Part shown: piece by piece, positions 54,573 to 64,000 of the stretch
Numbering within the stretch: the stretch's first letter is position 1
Layout: every line of letters begins with the position of its first letter
Origin: Artocarpus heterophyllus
Taxonomy: Eukaryota; Streptophyta; Magnoliopsida; Rosales; Moraceae
Assembly: GCA_025403435.1 (NCBI GenBank)
Contig: CM046353.1
Location: 24,712,259 to 24,776,258 of the forward strand
Length of the DNA stretch: 64,000 bases
Direction of reading: 5' to 3'
Program-made: the position numbers and the translations under genes
The notes under the pieces: model-generated
The model's input: only the letters and a program-made list of their open reading frames with translations
What the model was told of the DNA's origin: nothing
The model's database searches: none

Positions 54573-55623
54573 ATGTCAAACAATAGCAAGAACACTATTG
54601 AGGGTACCTCGGGTGCAGCAGATCCAAAACTTCTTATGGAAGCAATGATGGGGGAGATGAGGCAATTGTTGAGGGGAGAGTTAGGACAACTTCATGAGAG
54701 GATAGACCGGATAGAAAACGCACGTGTGGAACAGCCACAACATGTTCCTCATGCGCGTAGGCGGGAAAGGGTTCCGGTTAGAGGAGAGGTTGATGACTAC
54801 TACAGGATTGATGGGGAAGAGTTTGACGAAGGAGAAGATTCAGCGGGTAGTCACCGAAGATTTGGACGGGATAGAGGAGTTAGGAACCGGGAAAATGATA
54901 GTTTGAGAGGCATAAAAATGAAGATACCATCATTTCAAGGCAAATCCAATCTAGAAGCGTACCTAGAATGGGAGAAGAAAATGGAGTTCATCTTTGACTG
55001 CCACTACTATTCCGAGGCGAAGAAGGTAAAACTGGCTGTAATTGAATTTTCTGATTATAAACAGGAGACGAAATAGAAAGTGACCTATTGAGTCATGGGA
55101 AGAGATGAAGACCGTGATGAGGAAGCGATTTGTACCAACTTACTACTACCGGGAGTTGTACAACAAACTACAAAATCTTAAGCAAGGCAACCGGAGTGTA
55201 GAGGAGTACTATAAGGAGATGGAGGTTATGATGATTCGGGCAAATATAGAGGAGGATCGGGAGGCTACAATGGCAAGGTTTTTGGCGGGCTTGAACCGAG
55301 ATATTCACAATGCCGTTGAGTTACAACATTATGTGGAGTTGGAGGACATGGTGCACATGGCTATTAAATTTGAGAATCAACTTATAAGGAGGGGCAGTAA
55401 CACACGTCCTAGCCAAAACCCGAGTACATCCGCTTGGAAAATGAACCAATGGAAGAAGGATGAGAAGCAACCCAACACCAAGCCAAAGACCGAGCAAAAA
55501 CAAGAGGTGGCCAGCCATGGGAATCAAGGTAAATCCTATTCTTCCACTACTCGGAATCGTGATATTAAATGTTTTAAATGTCAAGGCAGGGGTCACATAG
55601 CAAGCCAATGTCCGAACAAATGA
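54573..55623 (+). pseudogene. E6 gag
   Basis: The ATG at 54573 starts MSNNSKNTIEGTSG. A deletion of about 31 bp at about 55059 removes the YAITWWDQLV core codons and shifts the frame; gag resumes from 55105 with FVPTYYYRELYNKL and SVEEYYKEME. The zinc knuckle CFKCQGRGHIASQC is intact, then TGA at 55621 replaces CGA of the copy at 61663. The capsid core would be broken. Confidence 0.9.
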
Positions 55624-56541
55624 GCTATGGTGATGCGGGACAATGGAGAGATTGAAACCGAGGAGGATTCGGACAATGATTCTATGCCTTCATTAGAGGA
55701 TGCTGACGATGAGGAGGGCGCTGTCCAAGGAGAATTGTTGGTTACAAGGAGAGCTTTAAGTGTGCAAGCCAAAGAAGAAGATGAAGAGGTGCAACGGGAA
55801 AACATCTTCCACACTAGGTGCCACGTCCAAAACAAGGTATGCAGTGTGATTATTGATGGTGGGAGTTGTACTAATGTTGCTAGCACAACCATGGTAGAGA
55901 AGTTAGGGCTGCCAACAATTAAGCATCGTCGACCATATAAATTGCAATGGTTAAATGATACTGGTGAGGTAAAGGTGCATAAGCAAGTGTTAGTTTCTTT
56001 TCGCATTGGAAGATATGAAGATGAAGTTTTGTGCGATGTGGTTCCGATGCAAGCTAGGCACTTGTTATTAGGCAGACCATGGCAATTTGATCGGCGAGTT
56101 AAACATGATGGTTTCACCAACAAGTACTCATTTGTTCACAATCAAAAAACGATCACTCTTGTTCTGTTAACACCAAAACAGGTCTATGAAGACCAAGTGA
56201 GCTTACAGAAAGAAAGTGATAAAAAAATGAAGAGCGGAGAAAAATCAAGAGTGGGAGTGCAGAGAGAGAGTTCAGCCAGTGAGAGAAAAAAGGAAGAGAT
56301 GGCCGAGAAAAGGGAGAGCAAAGAGAGCAAGGGAGAGAAAATTGAGAGGGCTGAAAAGAATTCACAATCAGCCAATGAGAGAAAAGCAGAGAGAAAAACA
56401 AACTTCTATGCTAAAAGCTGTGAAATTAAATGGGCCTTGTTTTCAAATCAGCCAATAATTGTACTTTTGTACAAAGAGGCGCTTTTAAACACTAACGAAC
56501 TTGACCCTGCATTGCCTAGTTCTGTTGTTTCTCTGTTGTAG
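55624..56541 (+). pseudogene. E6 protease and linker
   Basis: The frame from 55627 holds the acidic spacer, IIDGGSCTNVAS (protease active site), LLLGRPWQFDRRVKHDG and a long K, E and S-rich linker. It ends with TAG 56539-56541 at the same codon as the E5 stop at 48872 (CAG in E1 and E3). The protease itself is uninterrupted. Confidence 0.9.
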
Positions 56542-57300
56542 GAATTTGAGGATGTATTTCTAGATGAGGTGCCTGATGGTTTGCCGCCAATTCATGGAAT
56601 TGAACATCAAATCGACTTCATACCTGGAGCTACAATCCCAAACCGACCAGCCTATAGGAGTAATCCTGAGGAGACAAAGGAACTCCAACGGCAGGTAAGT
56701 GAGTTGATGGAGAAGGGACACGTGAGAGAAAGCATGAGCCCGTGCGCCGTACCAGTTTTACTTGTGCCTAAGAAAGATGGGACTTGGAGGATGTGCATTG
56801 ATTGTCGAGCCATCAACAACATCACGGTAAAGTATCGACATCCCATTCCTCGCTTGGATGACATGTTAGATGAATTGCATGGTGCTTGTGTGTTTTCTAA
56901 AATTGATCTGAAGAGTGGATATCATCAAATTCGCATGAAAGAGGGAGACGAGTGGAAGATGGCTTTCAAAACAAAACAAGGCTTGTATGAGTGGTTGGTA
57001 ATGCCTTTCGGTTTAACCAATGCGCCTAGCACATTTATGCGTTTAATGAACCATGTTTTGTGAGCTTTTATTGGGAAATTTGTCGTTGTTTATTTTGATG
57101 ATATCCTTATCTATAGCAGCAATTTGGATGATCATATTGAAAATTTGAAATTTGTTTTAGATGTTTTACGGAAGGAAAAGTTGTATGCTAACCTCAAGAA
57201 GTGTACCTTTTGCACAGATAAGCTTGTGTTTCTTGGTTTTGTTGTTAGTGCTCAAGGTATACAGGTTGATGAAGAAAAGGTGTGAGCCATCCAGGAGTGG
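56542..57300 (+). pseudogene. E6 reverse transcriptase
   Basis: [68 protein letters not shown], then TGA 57061 (CGA elsewhere), [18 protein letters not shown] with the catalytic box kept, [11 protein letters not shown] and TGA 57283 (CGA in E1). Same frame throughout, so two nonsense mutations are the only visible defects here. Confidence 0.9.
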
Positions 57301-59384
57301 CCGAGTCCAACTAGTGTGGGAAACGTACGAAGTTTTCACGGACTTGCTAGTTTCTACCGGCGGTTTGTGAAAGATTTCAGTACTATAGCCGCACCACTGA
57401 CTGAAGTGATCAAGAAGAACGTTGGGTTTAGATGGGGAGAAGAGCAAGAAAAGGCATTTCAGTTAATCAAGGAGAAGTTGACTAATGCTCCATTGTTACC
57501 TTTACCTAATTTTTCCAAAACTTTTGAGATTGAATGTGATGCTTCAGGTGTTGGAATTGGTGCTGTTTTAATGCAGGAAGGGAGACCAATAGCATATTTC
57601 AGTGAGAAACTGAATGGGGCAACTCTTAATTACCCAACTTATGATAAAGAGATTTATGCATTGGTTCGGGCATTAGAGACATGGCAGCACTACCTATGGC
57701 CTAAGGAGTTCGTGATTCACACCGATCATGAGTCCCTGAAACACTTGAAGGGCCGACACAAGCTGAACAAGAGGCATGCTCATTGTGTGGAATTCATAGA
57801 GACATTTCCGTATGTCATTCGCTACAAGCAAGGTAAGGAAAACTTCGTTGCCGATACACTTTCTCGCAGGTATGTCTTCATCTCAACTCTTAATGCTAAA
57901 CTATTGGGTTTTGAACACATTAAAGAGTTATATGCTGATGACCGTGACTTTAGTACTGAGTATCAAGCTTGTGAGAGATTTGCTAGTGGTAAGTACTTTA
58001 GGCATGAGGGATACTTGTTTCGAGAGAATAAATTATGTGTTCCTAATTGTTCATTAAGAGATTTGCTAGCGAGAGAATCCCATGGGGGAGGATTGATGGG
58101 ACATTTTGGAGTAATGAAGACTTTGGATGTGTTGCAGGAACACTTCTATTGGCCACATATGAAACGAGATGTTGAGAAGCTTTGTGGTAGATGTGTAACT
58201 TGTAGGCAGGCTAAATCAAGAGTGTAGCCCCATGGTTTGTACACCCCTTTGCCAATACCTAGTGAACCCTGGATTGATATTTTGATGGATTTTGTGTTAG
58301 GTTTGCCTAGGTCTAAACGAGGAAGAGACTCGATATTTGTGGTCATGGATAGGTTTTCCAAGATGGCCCATTTTATTCCATGCCACAAGACAGATGATGC
58401 TTCCAATGTTGCTGATTTGTTCTTTAGGGAAATTGTGAGACTTCATGGTATGCTTAGGACAATTGTTTCTGATAGGGACACCAAGTTCTTAAGCTACTTT
58501 TGGAAGACTTTGTGCGCTAAGTTAGGGACTAAGCTATTGTTTTCGACTACTTGTCACCCTCAAACTGATGGTCAAACAGAAGTTGTGAATAGAACCTTGT
58601 CTACTTTGTTGCGGGCTCTCATTAAAAAGAACATCAAAACATGGGAGGAGTGTTTACCGCATGTCGAGTTTGCTTATAATCGATCTGTTCATTCTGCTAC
58701 TCAATTTTCATCGTTTGAAATTGTTTATGGTTTTAATCCTTTAACTCCTTTGGATTTAATGCCATTACCTTTGTCTGAGCATGTGAATTTAGATGGAAAA
58801 AGGAAAGCTGACCTTGTTAAGCAGATACATGAGAAGGCAAGACTCAACATCGAGCGAAGAACTAAACAATATGCTGAACAAGCCAACAAAGGGCGTCACA
58901 AGCTCGTCCTCGGGCCCGGCGATTGGGTGTGGTTGCACTTAGCAAGGAACGATTTTCAGAACAAAGGAAATCTAAGCTGTTGCCTAGAGGGGACGGTCCT
59001 TTTCAAATTCTCGAAAGGATCAATGATAATGCATACAAGCTAGACTTGACAGGTGAGTATGGTGTAAGTGCCTCCTTTAATGTTTCTGATCTAAGTCCTT
59101 TTGATGCAGGCGACGATTTGAGGACAAATCCCTCTCAAGAGGAGGGGAATGATGAGGACATCGTTAGCACAAGCAAGAGCACGTGGGATGAGACATATTT
59201 AGATCCAATTCAAGTTCCCATTGGTCCGGTTACGAGAGCTCGTGTGAAGAAGTTTAAAGAAACACTTTTTGGGCTGATTCAAGCAACTTGGGCTCAAGCC
59301 ATTGCATGGAGGCCCATTGAGGGAATTTCATGTGACATCCAGAACAACAAATGCGTGATTCAAGCTCTAGAAGGGATCGAGTAA
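57301..59384 (+). pseudogene. E6 RNase H, integrase and CR motif
   Basis: RNase H ([23 protein letters not shown]), zinc domain with HHCC kept, TAG 58225 (CAG in other copies) before PHGLYTPLP, core [20 protein letters not shown] and [11 protein letters not shown] with catalytic residues kept. A base loss near 58942 (CACTTAGCAAGG for CACTTACGCAAGG) shifts the frame. The GPF module, [15 protein letters not shown] and the CR motif (GPVTRARVKKFKETL) continue from 58923 in another frame to 59384, inside the LTR. Confidence 0.9.
59137..59149 (+). promoter_or_regulatory. Polypurine tract, E6
   Basis: AAGAGGAGGGGAA directly before the LTR at 59150. Confidence 0.88.
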
Positions 59385-59954
59385 TTTCCATTTCAGTTAC
59401 TTTCCCGTTTTGAGGCGACACGTGGCGAGAAGAATCAACTATTTACCTTTTAATGTCTAGTTTCCTTTTTTGCGTTTGTTTTGTTTCTATTATTGTAAGG
59501 CTTTTAAGCCATTAAGGAAACTTTCCTTATTTGCTTTAGATTTGACGTTTGGTAATTGATTTGCCCGAAATTCCATGGGCAATTAGGAGCTGAAAATTCG
59601 CATAGGGGAACCCCTATATATTGTAACGAATTTCATTCAAGGGGGAATAAGTTTTAACACTCAATTTGAGGTTTAATTCTCTTTGGTTCCTAAAAGAACT
59701 ATTCGAACTTATCGAAAAATTCCGTGGCGTTCATAGACTTATCAATCAATCCATCCATAGCTGACTGTGGCGTCCTCACATACCAAGACTTATCAATCAG
59801 TCCATCCATAGCTGATTGTGGCGTCCTCACATACCAAGGTTCGTGCTTCTTGTTAGGCATCGGGTCGCGGTTCCATTCAAAACCGGTTAGGAATTTTGAT
59901 CTTGGAAACCAATTTTGGTTAGGGTCGCGTCAATTCTTGGCAGGGTTCGTATCA
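59150..59954 (+). repeat. Middle LTR (Fam1) shared by E6 and the second internal region
   Basis: It has Fam1 ends, two copies of the 51-bp repeat (59740-59842) and TATA near 59623. It serves as 3' LTR for the left unit and 5' LTR for the right unit, the pattern left by unequal recombination between LTRs. Confidence 0.9.
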
Positions 59955-62597
59955 TTTGGTAATCAGAGCGAGGTTCTAATCAGGTTTTGCTTATCCGTTC
60001 TCTTAGTTTATGTTTGTTTCAGTTATTCGTGAGTTTTGATTTCCATTATCAAAGAAGGTTAAAAAAAAAAAGACCCGAAAAGAAAAGAAAGAGAAGAAAA
60101 AATAAAGAGAAAAAAAAGGGAAAAGAATAAAAACAAGAGGATCTGAAAGAAAAAAAAAAAAGTCTGGAAACCTTCCTTAATTTTTTTTTTCAGATTCTTG
60201 TTATTCATCATTTAAGGAATCCGAAATTGAATTCCTTGCGTAGACAAAAAATTTTTGTTCAAATTTCGTTCCTTTTGGGTGTGATTTCTGAAAGCTTAAA
60301 TTATCTGTTCCTGTTATAGTCTTGTTTCTAATCTGAGCCTCCTTGGTAAACTATTTGTGAATTGTCAAGGAAATTTTGATATTAATTTGACTAGTTTTAT
60401 AGGAATTGAGTGAGAATTAACGAGTGGAAAAAGGCAAAGAGGTGAGAGCATTAGAGTGGACAAAAGCCAAAAGTATTGAGTGTAAACACGAGTGAAATTG
60501 AGTGAACCATTTCACGAGTGAAACACGTAAGGGAGTGTGGTAAGGTCCTTTGCATTGTTTCTTATTTTGTTTTGCAAAAAAAAAAAATGTCAAACAACAG
60601 CAAGAACACTATTGAGGGTACCTCGGGTGCAGCAGACCCAAAACTTCTTATGGAAGCAATGATGGGGGAGATGAGGCAATTGTTGAGGGGAGAGTTAGGA
60701 CAGCTTCATAAGAGGATAGACCGGATAGAAAACGCACGTGTGGAACAGCCACAACATGTTCCTCATGCGCGTAGGCGGGAAAGGGTTCCGGTTAGAGGAG
60801 AGGTTGATGACTTCTACAGGATTGATGGGGAAGAGTTTGACGAAGGAGAAGATTCAGCGGGTAGTCACTGAAGATTTGGACGGGATAGAGGAGTTAGGAA
60901 CCGGGAAAATGATAGTTTGAGAGGCATAAAAATGAAGATACCATCATTTCAAGGCAAATCCAATCTAGAAGCGTACCTAGAATGGGAGAAGAAAATGGAG
61001 TTCATCTTTGACTGCCACTACTATTTCGAGGCGAAGAAGGTAAAACTGGCTGTAATTGAATTTTCTGATTATGCTATTACTTGGTGGGATCAGCTCGTTA
61101 TAAACATGAGACGAAATAGAGAGCGACCTATTGAGTCATGGGAAGAGATGAAGACCGTGATGAGGAAGCGATTTGTACCAACTTACTACTACCGGGAGTT
61201 GTACAACAAACTACAAAATCTTAAGCAAGGCAACCGGAGTGTAGAGGAGTACTATAAGGAGATGGAGGTTATGATGATTCGGGCAAATATAGAGGAGGAT
61301 CGGTAGGCTACAATGGCAAGGTTTTTGGCGGGCTTGAACCGAGATATTCACAATGCCGTTGAGTTACAACATTATGTGGAGTTGGAGGACATGGTGCACA
61401 TGGCTATTAAATTTGAGAATCAACTTATAAGGAGGGGCAGTAACACACGTCCTAGCCAAAACCCGAGTACATCCGCTTGGAAAATGAACCAATGGAAGAA
61501 GGATGAGAAGCAACCCAACACCAAGCCAAAGACCGAGCAAAAACAAGAGGTGGCCAGCCATGGGAATCAAGGTAAATCCGATTCTTCCACTACTCGGAAT
61601 CGTGATATTAAATGTTTTAAATGTCAAGGCAGGGGTCACATAGCAAGCCAATGTCCGAACAAACGAGCTATGGTGATGCGGGACAATGGAGAGATTGAAA
61701 CCGAGGAGGATTCGGACAATGATTCTATGCCTTCATTAGAGGATGCCGACGATGAGGAGGGCGCTGTCCAAGGAGAATTGTTGGTTACAAGGAGAGCTTT
61801 AAGTGTGCAAGCCAAAGAAGAAGATGAAGAGATGCAACGGGAAAACATCTTCCACACTAGGTGCCACGCCCAAAACAAGGTATGTAGTGTGATTATTGAT
61901 GGTGGGAGTTGTACTAATGTTGCTAGCACAACCATGGTAGAGAAGTTAGGGCTGCCAACAATTAAGCATCGTCGACCATATAAATTGCAATGGTTAAATG
62001 ATACTGGTGAGGTAAAGGTGCATAAGCAAGTGTTAGTTTCTTTTCGCATTGGAAGATATGAAGATGAAGTTTTGTGCGATGTGGTTCCGATGCAAGCTAG
62101 GCACGTGTTATTAGGCAGACCATGGCAATTTGATCGGCGAGTTAAACATGATGGTTTCACCAACAAGTACTCATTTGTTCACAATCAAAAACGATCACTC
62201 TTGTTCTGTAACACCAAAACAGGTCTATGAGACCAGTGAGCTTACAGAAAGAAAGTGATAAAAAAATGAAGAGCGGAGAAAAATCAAGAGTGGGAGTGCA
62301 GAGAGAGAGTTCAGCCAGTGAGAGAAAAAAGGAAGAGATGGCCGAGAAAAAGGAGAGCAAAGAGAGCAAGGGAGAGAAAATTGAGAGGGCTGAAAAGAAT
62401 TCACAATCAGACAATGAGGGAAAAGCAGAGAGAAAAACAAACTTCTATGCGAAAAGCAGTGAAATTAAAAGGGCCTTCTTTTCAAATTAGCCAATGATTG
62501 TACTTTTGTACAAAGAGGCGCTTTAAACACTAACGAACTTGACCCTGCATTGCCTAGTTCTGTTGTTTCTCTGTTGTAGGAATTTGAGGATATCTTT
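59955..62597 (+). pseudogene. Second Fam1 internal region: leader, gag, protease, truncated before RT
   Basis: PBS TTTGGTAATCAGAGC (59955 on, with the extra A also seen in E1), full-length leader, then gag ATG at 60587. Gag breaks: TGA 60869 (CGA in E6) and TAG 61304 (GAG in E6). The YAITWWDQLV codons missing from E6 are present. The zinc knuckle and protease IIDGGSCTNVAS are open (61313-62180). Four single-base losses at 62180-62240 scramble the linker. TAG again stands at the LL-EFED codon (62577), and the sequence stops at FEDIF (62597), where Fam2-like sequence begins. Confidence 0.88.
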
Positions 62598-62755
62598 TGA
62601 TAAGAACCTCGCCAATATATGAATCATTCTATTTCTAGTGAAACACATAAGGGAGTGTGGTGAGGTTCCTTTCTATATTGTTCAACTTTCTTTTACAGAA
62701 TTCAATCGTGTCTCAAAATCAAGAGAATAACACAAATGAAGAGGTTCAACCACCA
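62598..62755. other. Junction filler: Fam2 LTR tip plus leader/gag start of another CRM type
   Basis: The first 22 bases are exactly a minus-strand Fam2 LTR terminus (TGATAAGAACCTCGCCAATA). Then comes GAATCATTCTATTTCTAGTG, continuing through AAGGGAGTGTGGTGAGGTTCC, which resembles the Fam1 leader end (60510-60550). It ends in CTTTTACAG and a possible gag start without ATG (SQNQENNTNEEVQPP). It matches neither Fam1 nor Fam2 gag and ends at the E7 LTR. Confidence 0.6.
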
Positions 62756-64000
62756 TGATAAGAACCTCTCCAATATATTGACGTAACCCGTTATCAATAA
62801 GAAGGAACCAAGACCGTTTCTACTCAGATTTGGATGGAATTCACTGCGACCCGTTGCTTATATCAAAGCAAGAACCTTGGTATATCGAAGACGCCACACT
62901 CAAGGATGGAAGCTTGATTGATAAGTCAGGTTTGAACGCCCGGATTGATCCGATGAGTTCGTGTAGTTCGTCAAAAAACCAAAGAAAGAATTTTCTCTCT
63001 CAGAAAAATAAACATTCATTGATTCTCCATTAACCTTGGGAACGCCTATTTATAGGCCAAAATTACAAAGTGTTGCCCAAAAAGAAAAGTTGACAAATTC
63101 AAACATAATTACTAAGCCTAAAATAAAAACCAAAATAAAGGAAAGTCTTAATGGCTGATTTTCAGCCATTTACACACCCAACAATAAAAGGAAAGTGCAA
63201 TTAATCCTCGTCAACAATTTGCATAAATGATTAGCCGCGTGTGTGCCAAAATGGGAAGGTTTTCGAAAGTCTTCCATTGACTTGACCTTGCAAAATTTGA
63301 GCTGATTTCAATCAGGCTTGACTCATCCGGATTCTTTTAGAACTTGGATCAAATTGACGCACCGTTGTGGTTGACGTGGGCTTAGGTCAATGGGCTTGCA
63401 CAAATTTTCTTGATTCCAGATTTCGTGAATCAGCCCATTTAGTGCTTCCTTGAATTTCTTAGCTCGGGCTCTTGTGACTAGTCCAACAGGAATTTGTATT
63501 GGGTCAACCACCTTCCATGCATTTAAGCTCCCTAAGTCTCCATCATTCCCCTCCTCTTGAAAAGGATTTGTCCTCAAATTAGACTCTGCATCAAAAGGAC
63601 TCAAATCAGAAACATTGAAGGTAGCACTTACATTATACTCACCTTGCAAATCCAACTTGTAAGCATTGTCATTAATTCTTTCAAGGACTTGAAATGGACC
63701 ATCTCCCCTTGGTAACAACTTTGACTTTCTTTGTTCTAGGAAACGCTCCTTTCTAAAGTGCAACCACACCCAGTCTCCAGGTTCAAAAATCAGCTTGTGT
63801 CGCCCCTTGTTGGCTTGCTTTGCATATTGTTCCGTTCTTCGCTCAATGTTGAGTCTTGCTTTCTCATGAATCTGTTTAACAAAGTCAGCCTTCCTTTTTC
63901 CATCTACATTAACACACTCAGAAACAGGTAGTGGTGATAAATCCAGTGGTGATAAAGGATTAAGACCATAAACAATTTCAAAAGGTGAATACTTAGTAGC
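62756..64000 (-). mobile_element. E7: 3' end of a minus-strand Fam2 element, leaving the window
   Basis: 3' LTR 62756-63545 (790 bp) with TGATAAGAACC...AAGTCTCCATCA on the plus strand, polypurine tract complement TTCCCCTCCTCTT next to it, and integrase to 64000. CACCA precedes the LTR; the partner duplication would lie outside the window. The LTR is closer to the E5 LTRs than to those of E3 (for example the stretch with AATGATTAGCCGCGTGTG). Confidence 0.9.
63323..64000 (-). CDS. E7 integrase C-terminal region and CR motif (partial)
   Basis: From 64000 leftwards: codons for [22 protein letters not shown], a K-rich stretch, [25 protein letters not shown] module, [17 protein letters not shown], polypurine tract and LTR-encoded CR motif ([18 protein letters not shown], with Leu for Pro), stop at 63323. 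No stop or frameshift is seen in this part. The catalytic core lies beyond the window edge, so its state is unknown. Confidence 0.86.
   Translation of the reverse strand, partial: ATKYSPFEIVYGLNPLSPLDLSPLPVSECVNVDGKRKADFVKQIHEKARLNIERRTEQYAKQANKGRHKLIFEPGDWVWLHFRKERFLEQRKSKLLPRGDGPFQVLERINDNAYKLDLQGEYNVSATFNVSDLSPFDAESNLRTNPFQEEGNDGDLGSLNAWKVVDPIQIPVGLVTRARAKKFKEALNGLIHEIWNQENLCKPIDLSPRQPQRCVNLIQVLKESG

Larger units (their letters stand above)
53343..59954 (+). mobile_element. E6: Fam1 CRM element, first unit of a tandem LTR-int-LTR-int
   Basis: 5' LTR 53343-54196 (854 bp, three 51-bp repeats), PBS, gag-pol 54573-59384, polypurine tract 59137-59149 and LTR 59150-59954 (805 bp, two 51-bp repeats). 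The second LTR is followed not by host DNA but by another PBS and a second Fam1 internal region. GTTTT precedes the first LTR, but TTTGG follows the second, so there is no TSD here. The leader lacks about 260 bp present in the second unit. Gag-pol has at least five C-to-T stops. Confidence 0.9.

Overview
The window looks like plant (probably dicot) heterochromatin, most likely centromeric or pericentromeric. Almost every base belongs either to nested Ty3/gypsy LTR retrotransposons or to one family of about 98-100 bp tandem repeats. I found no host gene, rRNA or tRNA gene. The main retrotransposons have a single-frame gag-PR-RT-RNase H-integrase polyprotein. Their frame runs through the polypurine tract into the 3' LTR, ends in a basic [17 protein letters not shown] peptide, and their LTRs begin TGATG. 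From established knowledge this is the CRM (centromeric) chromovirus clade with its LTR-encoded CR motif. I assign it from remembered features, not from a search.

Names used here. Fam1 LTRs run TGATGAGGACATC...TTCGTATCA (about 0.75-0.85 kb). Fam2 LTRs run TGATGGAGACTTAGG...TTCTTATCA (about 0.75-0.79 kb). Fam3 (34055), Fam4 (44350) and Fam5 (39946) are each seen as one LTR or fragment.

Layout. 1-240: minus-strand Fam1 RNase H fragment. 385-5699: plus-oriented tandem array with a higher-order period of about 783 bp, split by a 1923-bp solo LTR (TSD TAATT). 5700-11557: decayed Tat-lineage gypsy element with a second, archaeal-type RNase H, truncated in integrase. 11558-34877: a CRM nest. An old Fam2 element (H: 12082-12622, 21444-21465, 29290-30030) was hit by E1 (minus Fam1, 12623-21443, TSD TTAAG, outer LTRs about 2 differences apart) and, 17 bp further on, by E3 (plus Fam2, 21466-29289, TSD CATGC). 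E3 carries a solo Fam1 LTR (TSD GGAGA). H is broken at 30031 by a partial minus Fam2 element (E4), which carries another solo Fam1 LTR. Then come a truncated Fam1 element (E8) and a Fam3 LTR. 34878-36290: a minus LTR-like stretch ending in TGTAACACCC. 36291-44349: the same tandem repeat in the opposite orientation, split by a deleted Fam5 element (38286-40914) that holds a solo Fam1 LTR (TSD AAGAG). 44350-45404: Fam4 LTR pieces head to head. 45439-52273: E5, a full-length Fam2 element (TSD CAAGT) with gag-pol in one frame. It sits in a Fam4-like minus gag-PR remnant (E9). 53343-62597: a Fam1 LTR-internal-LTR-internal tandem. 62756-64000: 3' end of a minus Fam2 element (E7) that leaves the window.

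No pol copy is fully open. Most premature stops are C-to-T changes (CAG to TAG, CGA to TGA, CAA to TAA), as expected for methylated, silenced plant elements. E1 and E5 are the freshest copies. Element boundaries are supported by TG...CA termini and 5-bp target duplications where stated. All comparisons were made by eye.
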